Source: Chloroflexota bacterium | Lineage (GTDB): Bacteria; Chloroflexota; Dehalococcoidia; SAR202; UBA11138 | DNA length: 12,587 nt | Reading direction: 5' to 3' | Assembly (NCBI GenBank): GCA_022566975.1 | Contig: JADFHV010000025.1 | Span: 1-12,587, forward strand | Translations under genes and position numbers: made by a program | In this document: in pieces, positions 5,128 through 12,587 of the stretch | How the letters are laid out: each line of letters begins with the position of its first letter | How positions within the stretch are numbered: position 1 is the stretch's first letter | Notes under the pieces: model-generated | What the model saw: the letters and a program-made list of their open reading frames with translations, nothing else | Told to the model about the DNA's origin: nothing | Databases searched by the model: none

Positions 5128-8100
5128 CTACGGCCCCACTCCAGCGGCCTGGAGGCTGGCGACGCGCTCGCGGAAGGCGGCCAGCTTTTCGAGAGCGCTC
5201 GCCAGAGGTCCCTGCCATCCGCTCTTGGTCTTGGAGACGTCCATCCTGATCTGGGTGTTCCCCACCTGCATGCCCCGCCCCAGGGCCTTCTGGAGGGCGC
5301 CCCTGGCTCCACCGACGTCGTCTCTTAGCTGCAGCACGATAGCCTCGCCACGTCGAACGATGGACTCGACCTCAGCGCGGGCGGCCCCCATCCTCAGCCT
5401 GACGACGTAGAGGAGGTCCTGGGCCTGCAGGGGCACGGGGCCGAAGCGGTCGGCCAGCTCGCGCTCGAGGTCGTCCACCTCGCCGGTCTTGGTCAGGGTC
5501 ACCAGGCGGTGGTAGATGCCCAGCCGGGTGGTGAGGTCGGGTATGTACTCCTCGGGAATGCTGGCCGGGATGCCCAGCTCGACGACCGGGTGCTCGGGCG
5601 GCAGCAGGGAGTCGAACCCGTCACCACCCGTATCGGGCTGTCCGTCGCCCGCGATGGCCGCCGGGTCCGCCAGGGTCTCGCCATCGCCTGCCAGCGAGGC
5701 CTGTCCGACGGCACGTCTGGCCCTGATGTCCTCCACCGCGACGGACAGCAAGCGGGTATAGAGGTCGAATCCGATGGCGTTGATGTGTCCGCTCTGTGCG
5801 GCGCCGAGGATGTTCCCGGCGCCGCGGATCTCCAGGTCCTGCATCGCTATGCGGAAACCGGCCCCAAGCTCGGTTGCCGCCAGCATGGCCTTGAGCCGCC
5901 TCTCGGCGGCCTCCGTCAGACCGCGCGCCTTGGGGATAAGCAGGTAGCTGTAGGCGCGGCGGCCGCTGCGGCCCACCCGACCTCGCAGCTGGTAGAGCTG
6001 GGCCAAGCCAAAGGCGTCGGCCCGGTTGACGATGAGCGTGTTGACGTTAGGGATGTCCAGGCCCGACTCGATAATGGTCGTGCAGACGAGGACGTCCATC
6101 TCGCCGGCGGCGAAGTCCATCATCGTTTGCTCCAATTCGCCTTCGGGCATCTGCCCGTGGGCAATCCCTATGCGCGCCTGGGGGACCAAGAACCGAATGT
6201 AATCGCCCATGTTGTCGATGTTGTGGACTCTATTGTGCAGGAAATAGACCTGGCCCTGGCGGTCAATCTCCCGTAGTATCGCCTCGCGGATGAGCTCGTC
6301 GCTGAACTCGGAGACGTAGGTCTTTATAGGCAGACGCTCCTCGGGAGGCGTCTCCATGGTGCTCATGTCGCGTACACCCGCCAGGGACATGTGCAGCGTC
6401 CTGGGAATGGGCGTGGCGGTCAGCGTCAGGACGTCTACCTCCTCCCGCATGCGTTTGAGGCGCTCCTTGTGGGCGACACCGAAGCGTTGCTCCTCGTCAA
6501 CGACGACCAGGCCCAGGTCCTTGAACCGGACATCTTTCTGTATCAGCCGGTGGGTGCCGATGCATATGTCCACACGCCCGGAGGCGAGGCCCTCTACGAC
6601 CTCCCGCTGCTCCCGGTCCGTCCGGAACCGGCTAAGGACCTCCACGGTCGTAGGGAAGGGGCTCAGGCGCTGCGAGAACGTAACGTAGTGCTGCTGGGCC
6701 AGCACGGTGGTGGGCACAAGCACGGCGACCTGCTTCCCGTCCATGACGGTCTTGAACGCGGCCCGCAGGGCGATCTCGGTCTTACCGTAGCCCACGTCGC
6801 CGCATACGAGACGGTCCATGGGCTTTCCGGACTCCATGTCTGCCTTGACGTCCGCGATGGTGGCGATCTGGTCCGGCGTCTCTTCGTAGGGGAAGGACTC
6901 TTCGAGCTCTGCCTGCCAGGGCGAGTCGGTGGCCGTCTCATGGCCATCAACGAGCTCCCTGGCGGCGTACAGGGAAAGCAGCTCGGCCGCCATCTCCCTG
7001 GTGGAACTGACGGCCCGTGCCTTGGCACGCCTCCATTCGGCCGTCCCGAGTCGCGTGAGGGATGGAGGTTGATCCAGTGGCGCAACGTACGGGGTCACCC
7101 TGTCCAGATGCGCCACCGGGACGTACAGCTTGTCGCCGCGGGCGTAGTGAAGGACAAGGTGCTCGCCACCCCCCTCGTCATCAGACAGGCGGCCGGTGCC
7201 CATGAACCTGCCGATGCCGTGCTCAACGTGCACCACGTAGTCGCCGGGGGATAGCTCAGAGAGGAAGTCGTCGCGCCTCGCGACGGCCCGCCTTCGGGTG
7301 CGGCGCTGCTTGGTAACGCCGAATATCTCGGCGTCGCTAAACACGACCAAACGACGCCCACCGACCGTCAGCGCGAAGCCATCGCTGAGCCCCGCTCCCT
7401 CCGAGCGCAGCACAGTTACCGTGCCCGTATCAGGCGGCTCCGCCAGGGAGTCGGGCAACGCCACGCTGACCCCCTGCTCCGCGAGGATCTCACCCAGCCT
7501 TCTGGAATGGGAGGTCACCGCCACGACCCGGTGTCCCTCTCCCGACAGCTCTTCTGCCTCCTCGACAAAGCTGTCCAGCTTGCCGAGGAAGGCTGGAGGC
7601 GACGCAAAGGGTAGCACGTGTACCTGGTCATAGACCAGATGCTCGGCGCCCCACGGCAGAATCTCCAGGCGACGCCCGAACTCGGCGATGCGCTCCTCCA
7701 CCTCCCGCCACTCAAGACTGGACGAGGGGAAGTTGTGCGGCAGCTCTCCCCGGCTTTGCTTTGTCTCTCGGAGTCCGTGGGCGCGCTCCTCGGCCTCCCA
7801 GGCGGCCTCGGCGATCTCGGTGGGACGGTGCAGGACCAGCAGGGCATCGCCCGCGACATAGTCCAACAGCGAGCCCTCGTCGAAGAACCCTGAATAGAAC
7901 TGGAGCTCCTCGATCTCGTGGCCGTCGGTCAGCAGGCCCAGCTCGTGAACGATCCGGTCTCGATCAGGCTCCGTGCAGTTGGCGAAGTCCAGCACGGCAA
8001 TGCGGCGATCGAGGCGGTCGCGGTCCGTCAGACCGGGCAGGGTCTCCCCGGCCGGACCGACCAGGACCGAGTCGACGACGTCCGTGGAGCGCTGGGTATC

Positions 8101-8739
8101 GGGATCGAAACGACGGATGCTGTCGATCTCGTTGCCCCACAGCTCTATGCGCGCCGGCGCATCCGAGCCGACGGGGTAGATATCCAGGATGCCTCCGCGC
8201 CTGCTGACGTAGCCCGGGGCGTAGACCGTCGGCTCGAACTGATAGCCCATACGTCGCCATCTGTCCAGGAGCTCGTCGAGGTCGAGAGCATCGCCCGTGC
8301 GCAGCCGGTGGCTGCTGGACAGGAAGGCCTTTTTTTCGATGGTATTCTGTACCACCGCCGCCGCGGAGGCCACCACCAACGGAGCGCGTCCACCGTCCTC
8401 TGACAGAGTGGACAGCACCTCCAGCCGCTGATGGGCCGTATCGACGTCGGAGACGAGCCGCTCGAAGGGGAGACTCTCGTTCTCCGGGAAGTGCATCACC
8501 ACGGCATCGGGCTCACTCCACAGAGTGACCTGCTCGTAGATCCGGCGGGCGTCCTCCGGACGGGGAGTGATCACGAGAGTTGGGACGCTGAGGGAACGGG
8601 CCAGGGTGGCCAGGGTGAACGGAACGGCGTCGACCAGCACCTGGGCCCTGGCGTTGGCACGCGCCCCCTGCACCTCGGCTTGCAGCGACTGGTACTGGGG
8701 CACCGACTCCAGGAGGCGCCCCAGCGCGCTCAGGCCCAA
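5128..8739 (-). CDS. mfd: transcription-repair coupling factor Mfd
   Basis: 1203 aa, full length. It frees RNA polymerase stalled at DNA damage and recruits UvrA. Domains in order: UvrB-like module (about 1-330, with GYVSRRGGILDIYP at 176-189 in the UvrA-binding part); RNA-polymerase-interacting CarD-like domain from 495 (LSPGDYVVHVEHGIGRF); superfamily 2 translocase with Walker A GDVGYGKTE 647-655, DEEQ 748-751, TATPIPR 774-780 and motif VI QLRGRVGRSGR 917-927; the TRG region (about 956-985, ending GNILGAAQSGH); and C-terminal autoinhibitory domain (about 1050-1180). A Gly/Asp/Ala-rich stretch at 1011-1047 between the TRG region and the C-terminal domain looks like a flexible insertion. The start is TTG 8739: an in-frame TAA lies 15 nt upstream, leaving no other ATG/GTG/TTG, and GGGGGTGAGG precedes it closely. 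Confidence 0.98.
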   Translation of the reverse strand: MGLSALGRLLESVPQYQSLQAEVQGARANARAQVLVDAVPFTLATLARSLSVPTLVITPRPEDARRIYEQVTLWSEPDAVVMHFPENESLPFERLVSDVDTAHQRLEVLSTLSEDGGRAPLVVASAAAVVQNTIEKKAFLSSSHRLRTGDALDLDELLDRWRRMGYQFEPTVYAPGYVSRRGGILDIYPVGSDAPARIELWGNEIDSIRRFDPDTQRSTDVVDSVLVGPAGETLPGLTDRDRLDRRIAVLDFANCTEPDRDRIVHELGLLTDGHEIEELQFYSGFFDEGSLLDYVAGDALLVLHRPTEIAEAAWEAEERAHGLRETKQSRGELPHNFPSSSLEWREVEERIAEFGRRLEILPWGAEHLVYDQVHVLPFASPPAFLGKLDSFVEEAEELSGEGHRVVAVTSHSRRLGEILAEQGVSVALPDSLAEPPDTGTVTVLRSEGAGLSDGFALTVGGRRLVVFSDAEIFGVTKQRRTRRRAVARRDDFLSELSPGDYVVHVEHGIGRFMGTGRLSDDEGGGEHLVLHYARGDKLYVPVAHLDRVTPYVAPLDQPPSLTRLGTAEWRRAKARAVSSTREMAAELLSLYAARELVDGHETATDSPWQAELEESFPYEETPDQIATIADVKADMESGKPMDRLVCGDVGYGKTEIALRAAFKTVMDGKQVAVLVPTTVLAQQHYVTFSQRLSPFPTTVEVLSRFRTDREQREVVEGLASGRVDICIGTHRLIQKDVRFKDLGLVVVDEEQRFGVAHKERLKRMREEVDVLTLTATPIPRTLHMSLAGVRDMSTMETPPEERLPIKTYVSEFSDELIREAILREIDRQGQVYFLHNRVHNIDNMGDYIRFLVPQARIGIAHGQMPEGELEQTMMDFAAGEMDVLVCTTIIESGLDIPNVNTLIVNRADAFGLAQLYQLRGRVGRSGRRAYSYLLIPKARGLTEAAERRLKAMLAATELGAGFRIAMQDLEIRGAGNILGAAQSGHINAIGFDLYTRLLSVAVEDIRARRAVGQASLAGDGETLADPAAIAGDGQPDTGGDGFDSLLPPEHPVVELGIPASIPEEYIPDLTTRLGIYHRLVTLTKTGEVDDLERELADRFGPVPLQAQDLLYVVRLRMGAARAEVESIVRRGEAIVLQLRDDVGGARGALQKALGRGMQVGNTQIRMDVSKTKSGWQGPLASALEKLAAFRERVASLQAAGVGP

Positions 8740-8816
8740 ATCCTCACCCCCAACTTAGAACGTCGAAAGGGCCAGCCCGCGCATAGCATCGTGTGCGGGA
8801 CTAGCCTTCCTGGGCT

Positions 8817-8825
8817 ATTTTAGCA
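8817..8825 (-). promoter_or_regulatory. extended -10 promoter candidate for mfd
   Basis: On the minus strand TGC followed by TAAAAT (8822-8817) forms an extended -10 with five of six matches. No good -35 is visible 17 nt upstream, which is usual for extended -10 promoters. The leader would be about 70 nt and contains a small hairpin, TAGCC-caggaa-GGCTA. The rest of 8740-8896 holds nothing else I can name; no terminator is evident after the lipoprotein gene. Confidence 0.45.
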
Positions 8826-8896
8826 TGAGGGAGACGCGGGGTACTAAGAGTGTGGGCCAGGAGGTGTTCGGTCGAGTAGGGGAGGTCGCTATCGTG

Positions 8897-9889
8897 CTAA
8901 GGGAGCAGGCCGGACAGGGCCTCTTCCAGCTCATCGCGGGTGGTGAAGCCCTCGAACCTGGCGCTCACCAGGCCGTCGCCGTCCATTATGAATGTCCACG
9001 GCTCGCTGCGAAGGTTCCATTCTGTGATCGCGGCGACCAGCCGGCCCCGGCCGAGATCGCCCTGAATCTCCAGCGGGTTGTCGTAGATTTCGACGTGGAT
9101 GAAGTTGACCCGGTCCCCGAACTTCTGCTTGAGCTCCTTGACCACGTCCAACTGGGGGCCGCAGGTGGCGGTGGTGCAGTAGGCCGGCGTGGCGAAGGAG
9201 ACGACCAGCGGCCTTCCGGCGTCCAGGGCTTCGGCTATGGTCATGGCGTACAGGTCCGGGTCGGGGTCCGGGTCGGTGGTCATCTCTTCCAGCTTGCCGA
9301 CGTCTCGGGCCGTCTTGGTTAGGCTGCGGGGCGCCGGGGAACCTACGGACGGCGCGAGGCTCTCCTCCGCCACCTCGACGGGGGCGGAGCTCTGTCTCAC
9401 TGAGCCGTCCGCATCCACGACGATTACGCCCAGACCCCACGTGCCGGGACGGTCGAACGACACCTGGGCCGTGTAGACCCCACCGGCCCCGACGGGCCAG
9501 GGACGGAAGACGGCCGGAACGGTCTCCAATGGCCCTTCCTGTCCAGTCTGGGTCAGGAAGAAGGTCGAGACCTGGACCGCGGCGTTCCTCAAAGGGCCCG
9601 AGACGCTGTCTATCAGCCCAAAGGCGATGCGGTTCGTGCCGACGCTCAGGTCGCTTACGGAAAAGGCCATCTGCAGGTCCCCTCCGGCGGGCGAGACGGC
9701 CCCTTGCGACCCGGTGTCAGGCGCCGTTGTTGCGGTGGACGCCGGCGTAGCGTCCGGTTTGGGCGAGGACTCCGTCGAGTCTCCACCGCACGCTACTAAC
9801 GCCGCCACGGCCACGGAGGCCAGCAGGCCAGCGATCACACGCCGATGCCCGGTCGGCCGCTCCGCGCGTAATAGCCCAGTGTTCAACAC
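8897..9889 (-). CDS. lipoprotein with C-terminal thioredoxin-like domain
   Basis: 330 aa from GTG 9889, chosen because GAGGAG lies 6 nt upstream. An ATG at 9931 would add 14 residues in front of the signal peptide and has no comparable site. Signal peptide: basic n-region (RAERPTGHRR), hydrophobic core, lipobox LVAC with lipidated C34. Then a Ser/Thr/Pro linker, and a beta-rich middle (about 75-180; FGLIDSVSGPL, VYTAQVSFDRPGTWGLGVIV) resembling an Ig-like or YtkA/FixH-type fold. From about 200 a thioredoxin-like domain carries C238-x4-C243 (PAYCTTATCGPQLDVV) and a likely cis-Pro at 297 (SEPWTF). It probably acts outside the membrane in thiol redox chemistry or metal delivery. The C-x4-C spacing resembles that of some peroxiredoxins (E. 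coli BCP type) rather than CxxC, so the exact activity is open. Confidence 0.85.
   Translation of the reverse strand: MLNTGLLRAERPTGHRRVIAGLLASVAVAALVACGGDSTESSPKPDATPASTATTAPDTGSQGAVSPAGGDLQMAFSVSDLSVGTNRIAFGLIDSVSGPLRNAAVQVSTFFLTQTGQEGPLETVPAVFRPWPVGAGGVYTAQVSFDRPGTWGLGVIVVDADGSVRQSSAPVEVAEESLAPSVGSPAPRSLTKTARDVGKLEEMTTDPDPDPDLYAMTIAEALDAGRPLVVSFATPAYCTTATCGPQLDVVKELKQKFGDRVNFIHVEIYDNPLEIQGDLGRGRLVAAITEWNLRSEPWTFIMDGDGLVSARFEGFTTRDELEEALSGLLP
9254..9274 (-). repeat. short (Asp-Pro) tandem repeat inside the lipoprotein gene
   Basis: Seven codons read DPDPDPD, from a tandem GTCCGG/GTCGGG six-base repeat. It lies just before the thioredoxin-like domain, in what looks like a linker. Such six-base repeats can change length by slippage without breaking the frame. 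Confidence 0.6.
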
Positions 9890-10032
9890 GCTTATCTCCT
9901 CTTGCTCGTAGACCGACAGGCCGAGACTCATCGTTTAGATTGTCGCACCCCGCCAATGGATGCGCCATCGCCGAATGAGGGAGGCCTGCCGGCCACGCTT
10001 TTCTTGATACATCCCTACTTGATATGGAGACT

Positions 10033-10048
10033 ACAGCCGCTCGGCTGT
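10033..10048. repeat. 7-bp inverted repeat (ACAGCCG-ct-CGGCTGT)
   Basis: ACAGCCG at 10033-10039 and CGGCTGT at 10042-10048 are perfect reverse complements around CT. It lies in the divergent region between the lipoprotein and the small membrane protein, about 50 bp upstream of the candidate -10 at 10086. No T-run follows on either strand. Possible protein-binding site. Confidence 0.4.
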
Positions 10049-10082
10049 CCTGAGGCCACAGCCCGGCGACCGCTGCGTCTTC

Positions 10083-10109
10083 TGCTACTATTCGGACACG
10101 GTGTGTCCG
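10083..10109 (+). promoter_or_regulatory. extended -10 promoter with overlapping operator-like palindrome
   Basis: TGC followed by TACTAT (10086-10091) reads as an extended -10. Immediately downstream, CGGACAC (10093-10099), GGT, GTGTCCG (10103-10109) is a perfect 7-bp inverted repeat covering the predicted start. It could be an operator or a 5'-end hairpin of the mRNA. No clear -35 is visible. It lies about 30 bp upstream of the small membrane protein's ATG. Confidence 0.45.
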
Positions 10110-10140
10110 CAGCGGCAGACGCAGGAGGCGGGGTAATCAG

Positions 10141-10368
10141 ATGCTCACACTTTTCGGTTCGATAGTGGTCACCATCATGTTCCTCGCCTACTGGCTGGAG
10201 CCACGCTCCAGGTGGTTCGTCCTCATTTTCGCCGGGGGAACGGCGGGGACCGCGGCCTACAGCGGGCTGATCGAGGCCTATCCCATTACGGTGATCGAGG
10301 GTGTGTGGACGCTGGTGGCGCTTCAGCGCTTCTATAGACGGCGGCGGGAGGAGACATACGCCGGATAG
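10141..10368 (+). CDS. small integral membrane protein, unknown function
   Basis: 75 aa. Two clear membrane segments (about 3-19 and 25-44) are followed by a conserved-looking AYPITVIEGVWTLVALQRF (46-64) and an Arg cluster (RRRR at 66-69), which by the positive-inside rule should face the cytoplasm. I have seen small proteins with an AYP...E..W..VAL.R pattern in GC-rich bacteria, including Chloroflexota, annotated as hypothetical; no function is known to me. AGGAGG at 10123-10128 is 12 nt before the ATG, rather far, with GGGG nearer. It is transcribed divergently from the lipoprotein and converges on the oxidase gene across a repeat. The coding call rests on composition, the ribosome site and the recalled pattern. 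Confidence 0.78.
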   Translation: MLTLFGSIVVTIMFLAYWLEPRSRWFVLIFAGGTAGTAAYSGLIEAYPITVIEGVWTLVALQRFYRRRREETYAG

Positions 10369-10378
10369 CGGCGGCTCA

Positions 10379-10473
10379 TGGTTCGACAGAGCCTGTCCTG
10401 AGTCTGCCGAAGGGCTCACCACGAGCGGAAAGAGGGCACCTACCCGTTCGCCCTGAGCCTGTCGAAGGGCCGT
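10379..10473. repeat. REP-like composite repeat between convergent genes
   Basis: CCTGAGTCTGCCGAAGGGC (10397-10415) and CCTGAGCCTGTCGAAGGGC (10452-10470) are direct copies with 2 mismatches in 19. TTCGACAG at 10382-10389 is the reverse complement of CTGTCGAA at 10459-10466, so the whole unit can fold. It lies between the 3' ends of two convergent genes, the usual place for REP-type palindromes, and may act as a bidirectional transcription stop or mRNA stabiliser. I recall elements of the form TTCGACAGGCTCAGGGCGAA in many bacterial genomes, Chloroflexota among them. Confidence 0.75.
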
Positions 10474-10502
10474 GTAAGGTCGGGGTTTGCCGGTTGCTCT
10501 TC

Positions 10503-11636
10503 CTATCTGCAGGCGGTTTGGGCCCCGCCGAACCGCTCGGGGGCAAACGGGCCGATAGGGAGTTCCGTACGGCCGTCTGTAATCAGGTCGGCGACGGCCT
10601 TACCCATTCCCGGACTGATGAGGATGCCCTTTTTGCCGGCGCCGGTGGCCAGGTAGACGTTGCTCCAGCCTGGAGCGCGGCCCAACACGGGCAGCCAGTC
10701 GGGAGTGACCGGCCTGAGGCAGACGGTGTGCTCCACCAGCCGGGCATTGGCCATCGCCGGCATCAGCTTTGCGGCCGACGCCATGAGGGACCGACGGGTG
10801 GCCTCGCTCGGCTCCACGTCGAAGCCCCGGCTCTCTTCCGTAGTCCCGATCCAGACCAGGCCTCGTCTACTATGCAACGAAACACCTGGGCCCGAGAGAT
10901 CGTGGGCCAGGGGCTCCTGACCGGGCAGCTCAGTCCGTAGGATCTCGCCCCTCAGCGGCGCCACCGGGACCCTGACCCCAAGCCAGGCCTCCGCGTCCGT
11001 CGACCAGGGGCCCATAGCGAGCACCACGGCGCCGCAGGAAATTTCGCGGTCATGCATGAGCACGGCCGTGACGCGGTCACCCGTCTGCTTCAAGCCCGTC
11101 ACCTTGCCGGAGCGGACCTCCGCGCCAAGTCGCTCGGCCGCCCTGGCCAGAGCGACCGTGTACAGGTAGCTATCCAGCGCGGCGTTGCCGCGGGTGTAGA
11201 TGCCCTTGACGGCCTCGGGAGACAGCCCGGGCTCAAGGCGGTGCAGCTCGTCCGCGTCGAGCCACCGGGCCGAAAAACCCTCGGCGGCCTCATGAAGCCC
11301 TAACGTCTCCTGGAGCTCCGGCATCTCCGAGTCGTCGAACGCCACCCTGACCACCGATATCACCTCAGGGGTGAAGTCCACCCCCGACTCGGACTTGAGC
11401 CGGTCCCAGAGGTCGATGTGCATCCGGAACGACTCTATCGCGAGCGGGCCCAGCGGGCCGGGAATTCCCGCGCCCTGCAGCGGGTTGAGCCCCCCGGCGG
11501 AGTATCCGGAGGCGTGCGCCGCCACGCCGTCGCGCTCGATCACGACCGTCTTGACTCCGGCCCTGGCCAGGTAGTAGGCGGCGGCGCTCCCGGCGGCGCC
11601 CCCGCCCACGACAGCTACGTCATATGTGTCGGGCAT
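10503..11636 (-). CDS. FAD-dependent amine/amino-acid oxidase (DAO family)
   Basis: 377 aa, typical for the glycine oxidase / sarcosine oxidase / D-amino-acid oxidase family. These oxidise a primary or secondary amine to an imine and pass electrons to oxygen or a carrier. The N-terminal FAD Rossmann motif is VAVVGGGAAGSAAAYYLARA (8-27; G11-x-G13-x-x-G16), with E34 (VVIERD) for the ribose. The second FAD contact is VVLAMGPWS (204-212). Near the C-terminus R308 (CLRPVTPDWLPVLG) matches the position of the carboxylate-binding Arg of glycine oxidase, and GAGKKGILISPGMG (332-345) is the closing FAD loop. No signal peptide; cytoplasmic. GGGGGTG lies 8 nt before the ATG. It follows an MFS transporter gene by 30 bp. 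A ThiO-like role is possible, but no thiamine genes are nearby, so the substrate is left open. Confidence 0.9.
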   Translation of the reverse strand: MPDTYDVAVVGGGAAGSAAAYYLARAGVKTVVIERDGVAAHASGYSAGGLNPLQGAGIPGPLGPLAIESFRMHIDLWDRLKSESGVDFTPEVISVVRVAFDDSEMPELQETLGLHEAAEGFSARWLDADELHRLEPGLSPEAVKGIYTRGNAALDSYLYTVALARAAERLGAEVRSGKVTGLKQTGDRVTAVLMHDREISCGAVVLAMGPWSTDAEAWLGVRVPVAPLRGEILRTELPGQEPLAHDLSGPGVSLHSRRGLVWIGTTEESRGFDVEPSEATRRSLMASAAKLMPAMANARLVEHTVCLRPVTPDWLPVLGRAPGWSNVYLATGAGKKGILISPGMGKAVADLITDGRTELPIGPFAPERFGGAQTACR

Positions 11637-11666
11637 CGCCTGCTCACCCCCGGCGGTCGTCGGACG

Positions 11667-12587
11667 TCATTCTATCCTCTCAATGGCGGCCACGCGGGGC
11701 GGCCTGGGCGCCCGTACGCTGTATATCAGGAGCATGGCGGCGAGGTAGGCGAACACGGCATAGACGAACAGGGCCGTATACCCACCCGTAAGGCTGAACA
11801 GCACGGCGCCGAAGGTCGGCCCCAAGCCCAGGAACCCCAGCTGGATCGGGCCCATCAGCCCGGATATGGTCCCGAAGGACGACCGTCCGAAGTAGTCGGC
11901 GAGCATCATGCTGCCGAGGATGGTCAGGCCGCCCGAGGCGATACCCCAGACGACCATCACGGCGAAGGCTGTGCGCCCGGAGTCGATTGTCAGAAACAGA
12001 GAGGTGACCAGAGCGGTGGCCAGAGTGATGAAGAGGGCCAGCCTCCTGGGCGAGAGCCTGTCGGCCAGGTAGCCCCAGGCGGGGTTGCCCAGAGCGCCCA
12101 GCAGAGATGCCAGGCTCAACGCCACGGCGGCGTAGGTCTGGGAGAGCCCGGAGTCCTTGAGATACGGGACTGTCTGAAATCCGATGGCCCCGGACGTGAG
12201 TATGATCAGCGCCTCCGCCGCCACGATGAGCCAGAAGGTTGGGGTCGCGGTGGCCTCGCGGGCCCGCCAGTCTCTTTGTCCCGACGGCAACGGGCCGGGA
12301 ACACTTGTGGACGCAGTGGCAGGGGTCGCGGGGCCAGGGTCCGGTAATCTGTCGCCATCGGGCCTCAGGCCGATGTCCTCGGGCCGCCTTCGCATCACCA
12401 GGAACATGGGCACTATCAGCGCCAGCGCGAAGACTCCAAGCGCCCGGTAGGCGACACGCCAGCTGTACCCCTGGGCGACGAGGGAGATCACCTGGATGTT
12501 GATGGCGCCTGCCACCGGACGCGCCATGGACTGCAGACCCAGGGCGAGGTTGCGACGGCGGTGGAAGAAGTTGACCGCCACGGTACG
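11667..12587 (-). CDS. MFS transporter, N-terminus beyond window edge
   Basis: 306 residues visible; the frame is open through the window edge, so the gene continues to the right. A GTG at 12581 is an internal codon, not the start: VNFFHRRRNLALG is the loop between membrane helices 4 and 5 in this superfamily. Visible: helices 5-6, a Pro/Thr-rich cytoplasmic loop (RLPDPGPATPATASTSVP onward), then six more helices with the second-half motif A-like GYLADRLSPRR. About 110-120 residues are missing. The pattern resembles the monocarboxylate / oxalate-formate exchange branch, but the substrate is not clear. The TGA stop is at 11667, 30 bp before the FAD oxidase gene, so the two are probably one operon and the oxidase substrate may be what is imported. 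Confidence 0.9.
   Translation of the reverse strand, partial: RTVAVNFFHRRRNLALGLQSMARPVAGAINIQVISLVAQGYSWRVAYRALGVFALALIVPMFLVMRRRPEDIGLRPDGDRLPDPGPATPATASTSVPGPLPSGQRDWRAREATATPTFWLIVAAEALIILTSGAIGFQTVPYLKDSGLSQTYAAVALSLASLLGALGNPAWGYLADRLSPRRLALFITLATALVTSLFLTIDSGRTAFAVMVVWGIASGGLTILGSMMLADYFGRSSFGTISGLMGPIQLGFLGLGPTFGAVLFSLTGGYTALFVYAVFAYLAAMLLIYSVRAPRPPRVAAIERIE

Noticed and set aside
6391..7254. Long open frame on the plus strand (287 aa) opposite mfd
   Set aside because: It lies fully inside the antisense of conserved Mfd helicase motifs; high GC leaves third-position frames open. No domain or ribosome site.
10094..10108. Palindrome read as an intrinsic terminator
   Set aside because: No T-run follows on either strand, and it lies just after a promoter-like -10.
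11418..12347. 309-aa plus-strand frame opposite the oxidase and MFS genes
   Set aside because: Composition is Gly/Gln/Arg/His-rich and typical of antisense shadow; it bridges two clear genes on the other strand.
1..12587. tRNA, rRNA or CRISPR array
   Set aside because: No T-arm-like motif in a cloverleaf context, no conserved rRNA stretch, and no regularly spaced repeats were seen.

Overview
The window reads as GC-rich bacterial DNA carrying a piece of tailed-phage DNA at its left end. Hand counts of single 60-base stretches vary from about 47% G+C (3721-3780) to 70% (5161-5220). The lineage cannot be proven from these genes. The small AYP-motif membrane protein, the abundant TTCGCCCTGAGCCTGTCGAAGG-type repeat, the Thr/Pro-rich lipoprotein and the overall style recall Chloroflexota (Dehalococcoidia / SAR202-like). 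That is inference from memory, not a search result.

Layout. (1) 1-1802, minus strand: a late-phage packaging module. A portal protein N-terminus is cut by the left window edge, and the large terminase subunit overlaps it by 10 bp. Upstream lie a consensus-like promoter (1774-1802) and, only a few bases past its predicted start, an intrinsic-terminator-like hairpin (1733-1765). (2) 1824-2605, minus: a nucleotidyltransferase broken by one -1 frameshift at a C-run. (3) 2606-2914: a gene-free stretch with several hairpins. (4) 2915-3622, plus: a HAD hydrolase with a near-leaderless promoter. (5) 3682-5074, minus: two translationally coupled genes, a PD-(D/E)XK nuclease-like protein and an unrecognised 191-aa partner, with patches of low GC. 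This is the best candidate in the window for an undescribed two-gene system. (6) 5128-8739, minus: full-length Mfd. (7) 8897-9889, minus: a lipoprotein with a beta-sandwich-like middle and a thioredoxin-like C-terminus carrying a C-x4-C pair. (8) 10141-10368, plus: a small membrane protein. (9) 10379-10473: a REP-like composite repeat at convergent gene ends. (10) 10503-12587, minus: an FAD amine/amino-acid oxidase preceded in the same direction by an MFS transporter whose N-terminus lies beyond the right edge.

How the genes fit together. Terminase and portal work together in DNA packaging. The nuclease pair overlaps by 8 bp with a strong internal ribosome site, so its two products are probably made in a fixed ratio and act together. 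It sits 53 bp downstream of mfd, so read-through from this repair gene is possible. The MFS transporter and the oxidase are 30 bp apart and plausibly take up and oxidise the same amine or amino acid. The remaining genes look like single units. Three start sites were moved from the longest possible frame because a clear ribosome site or family alignment points to a later codon (HAD 2915, partner protein 4257, lipoprotein 9889).
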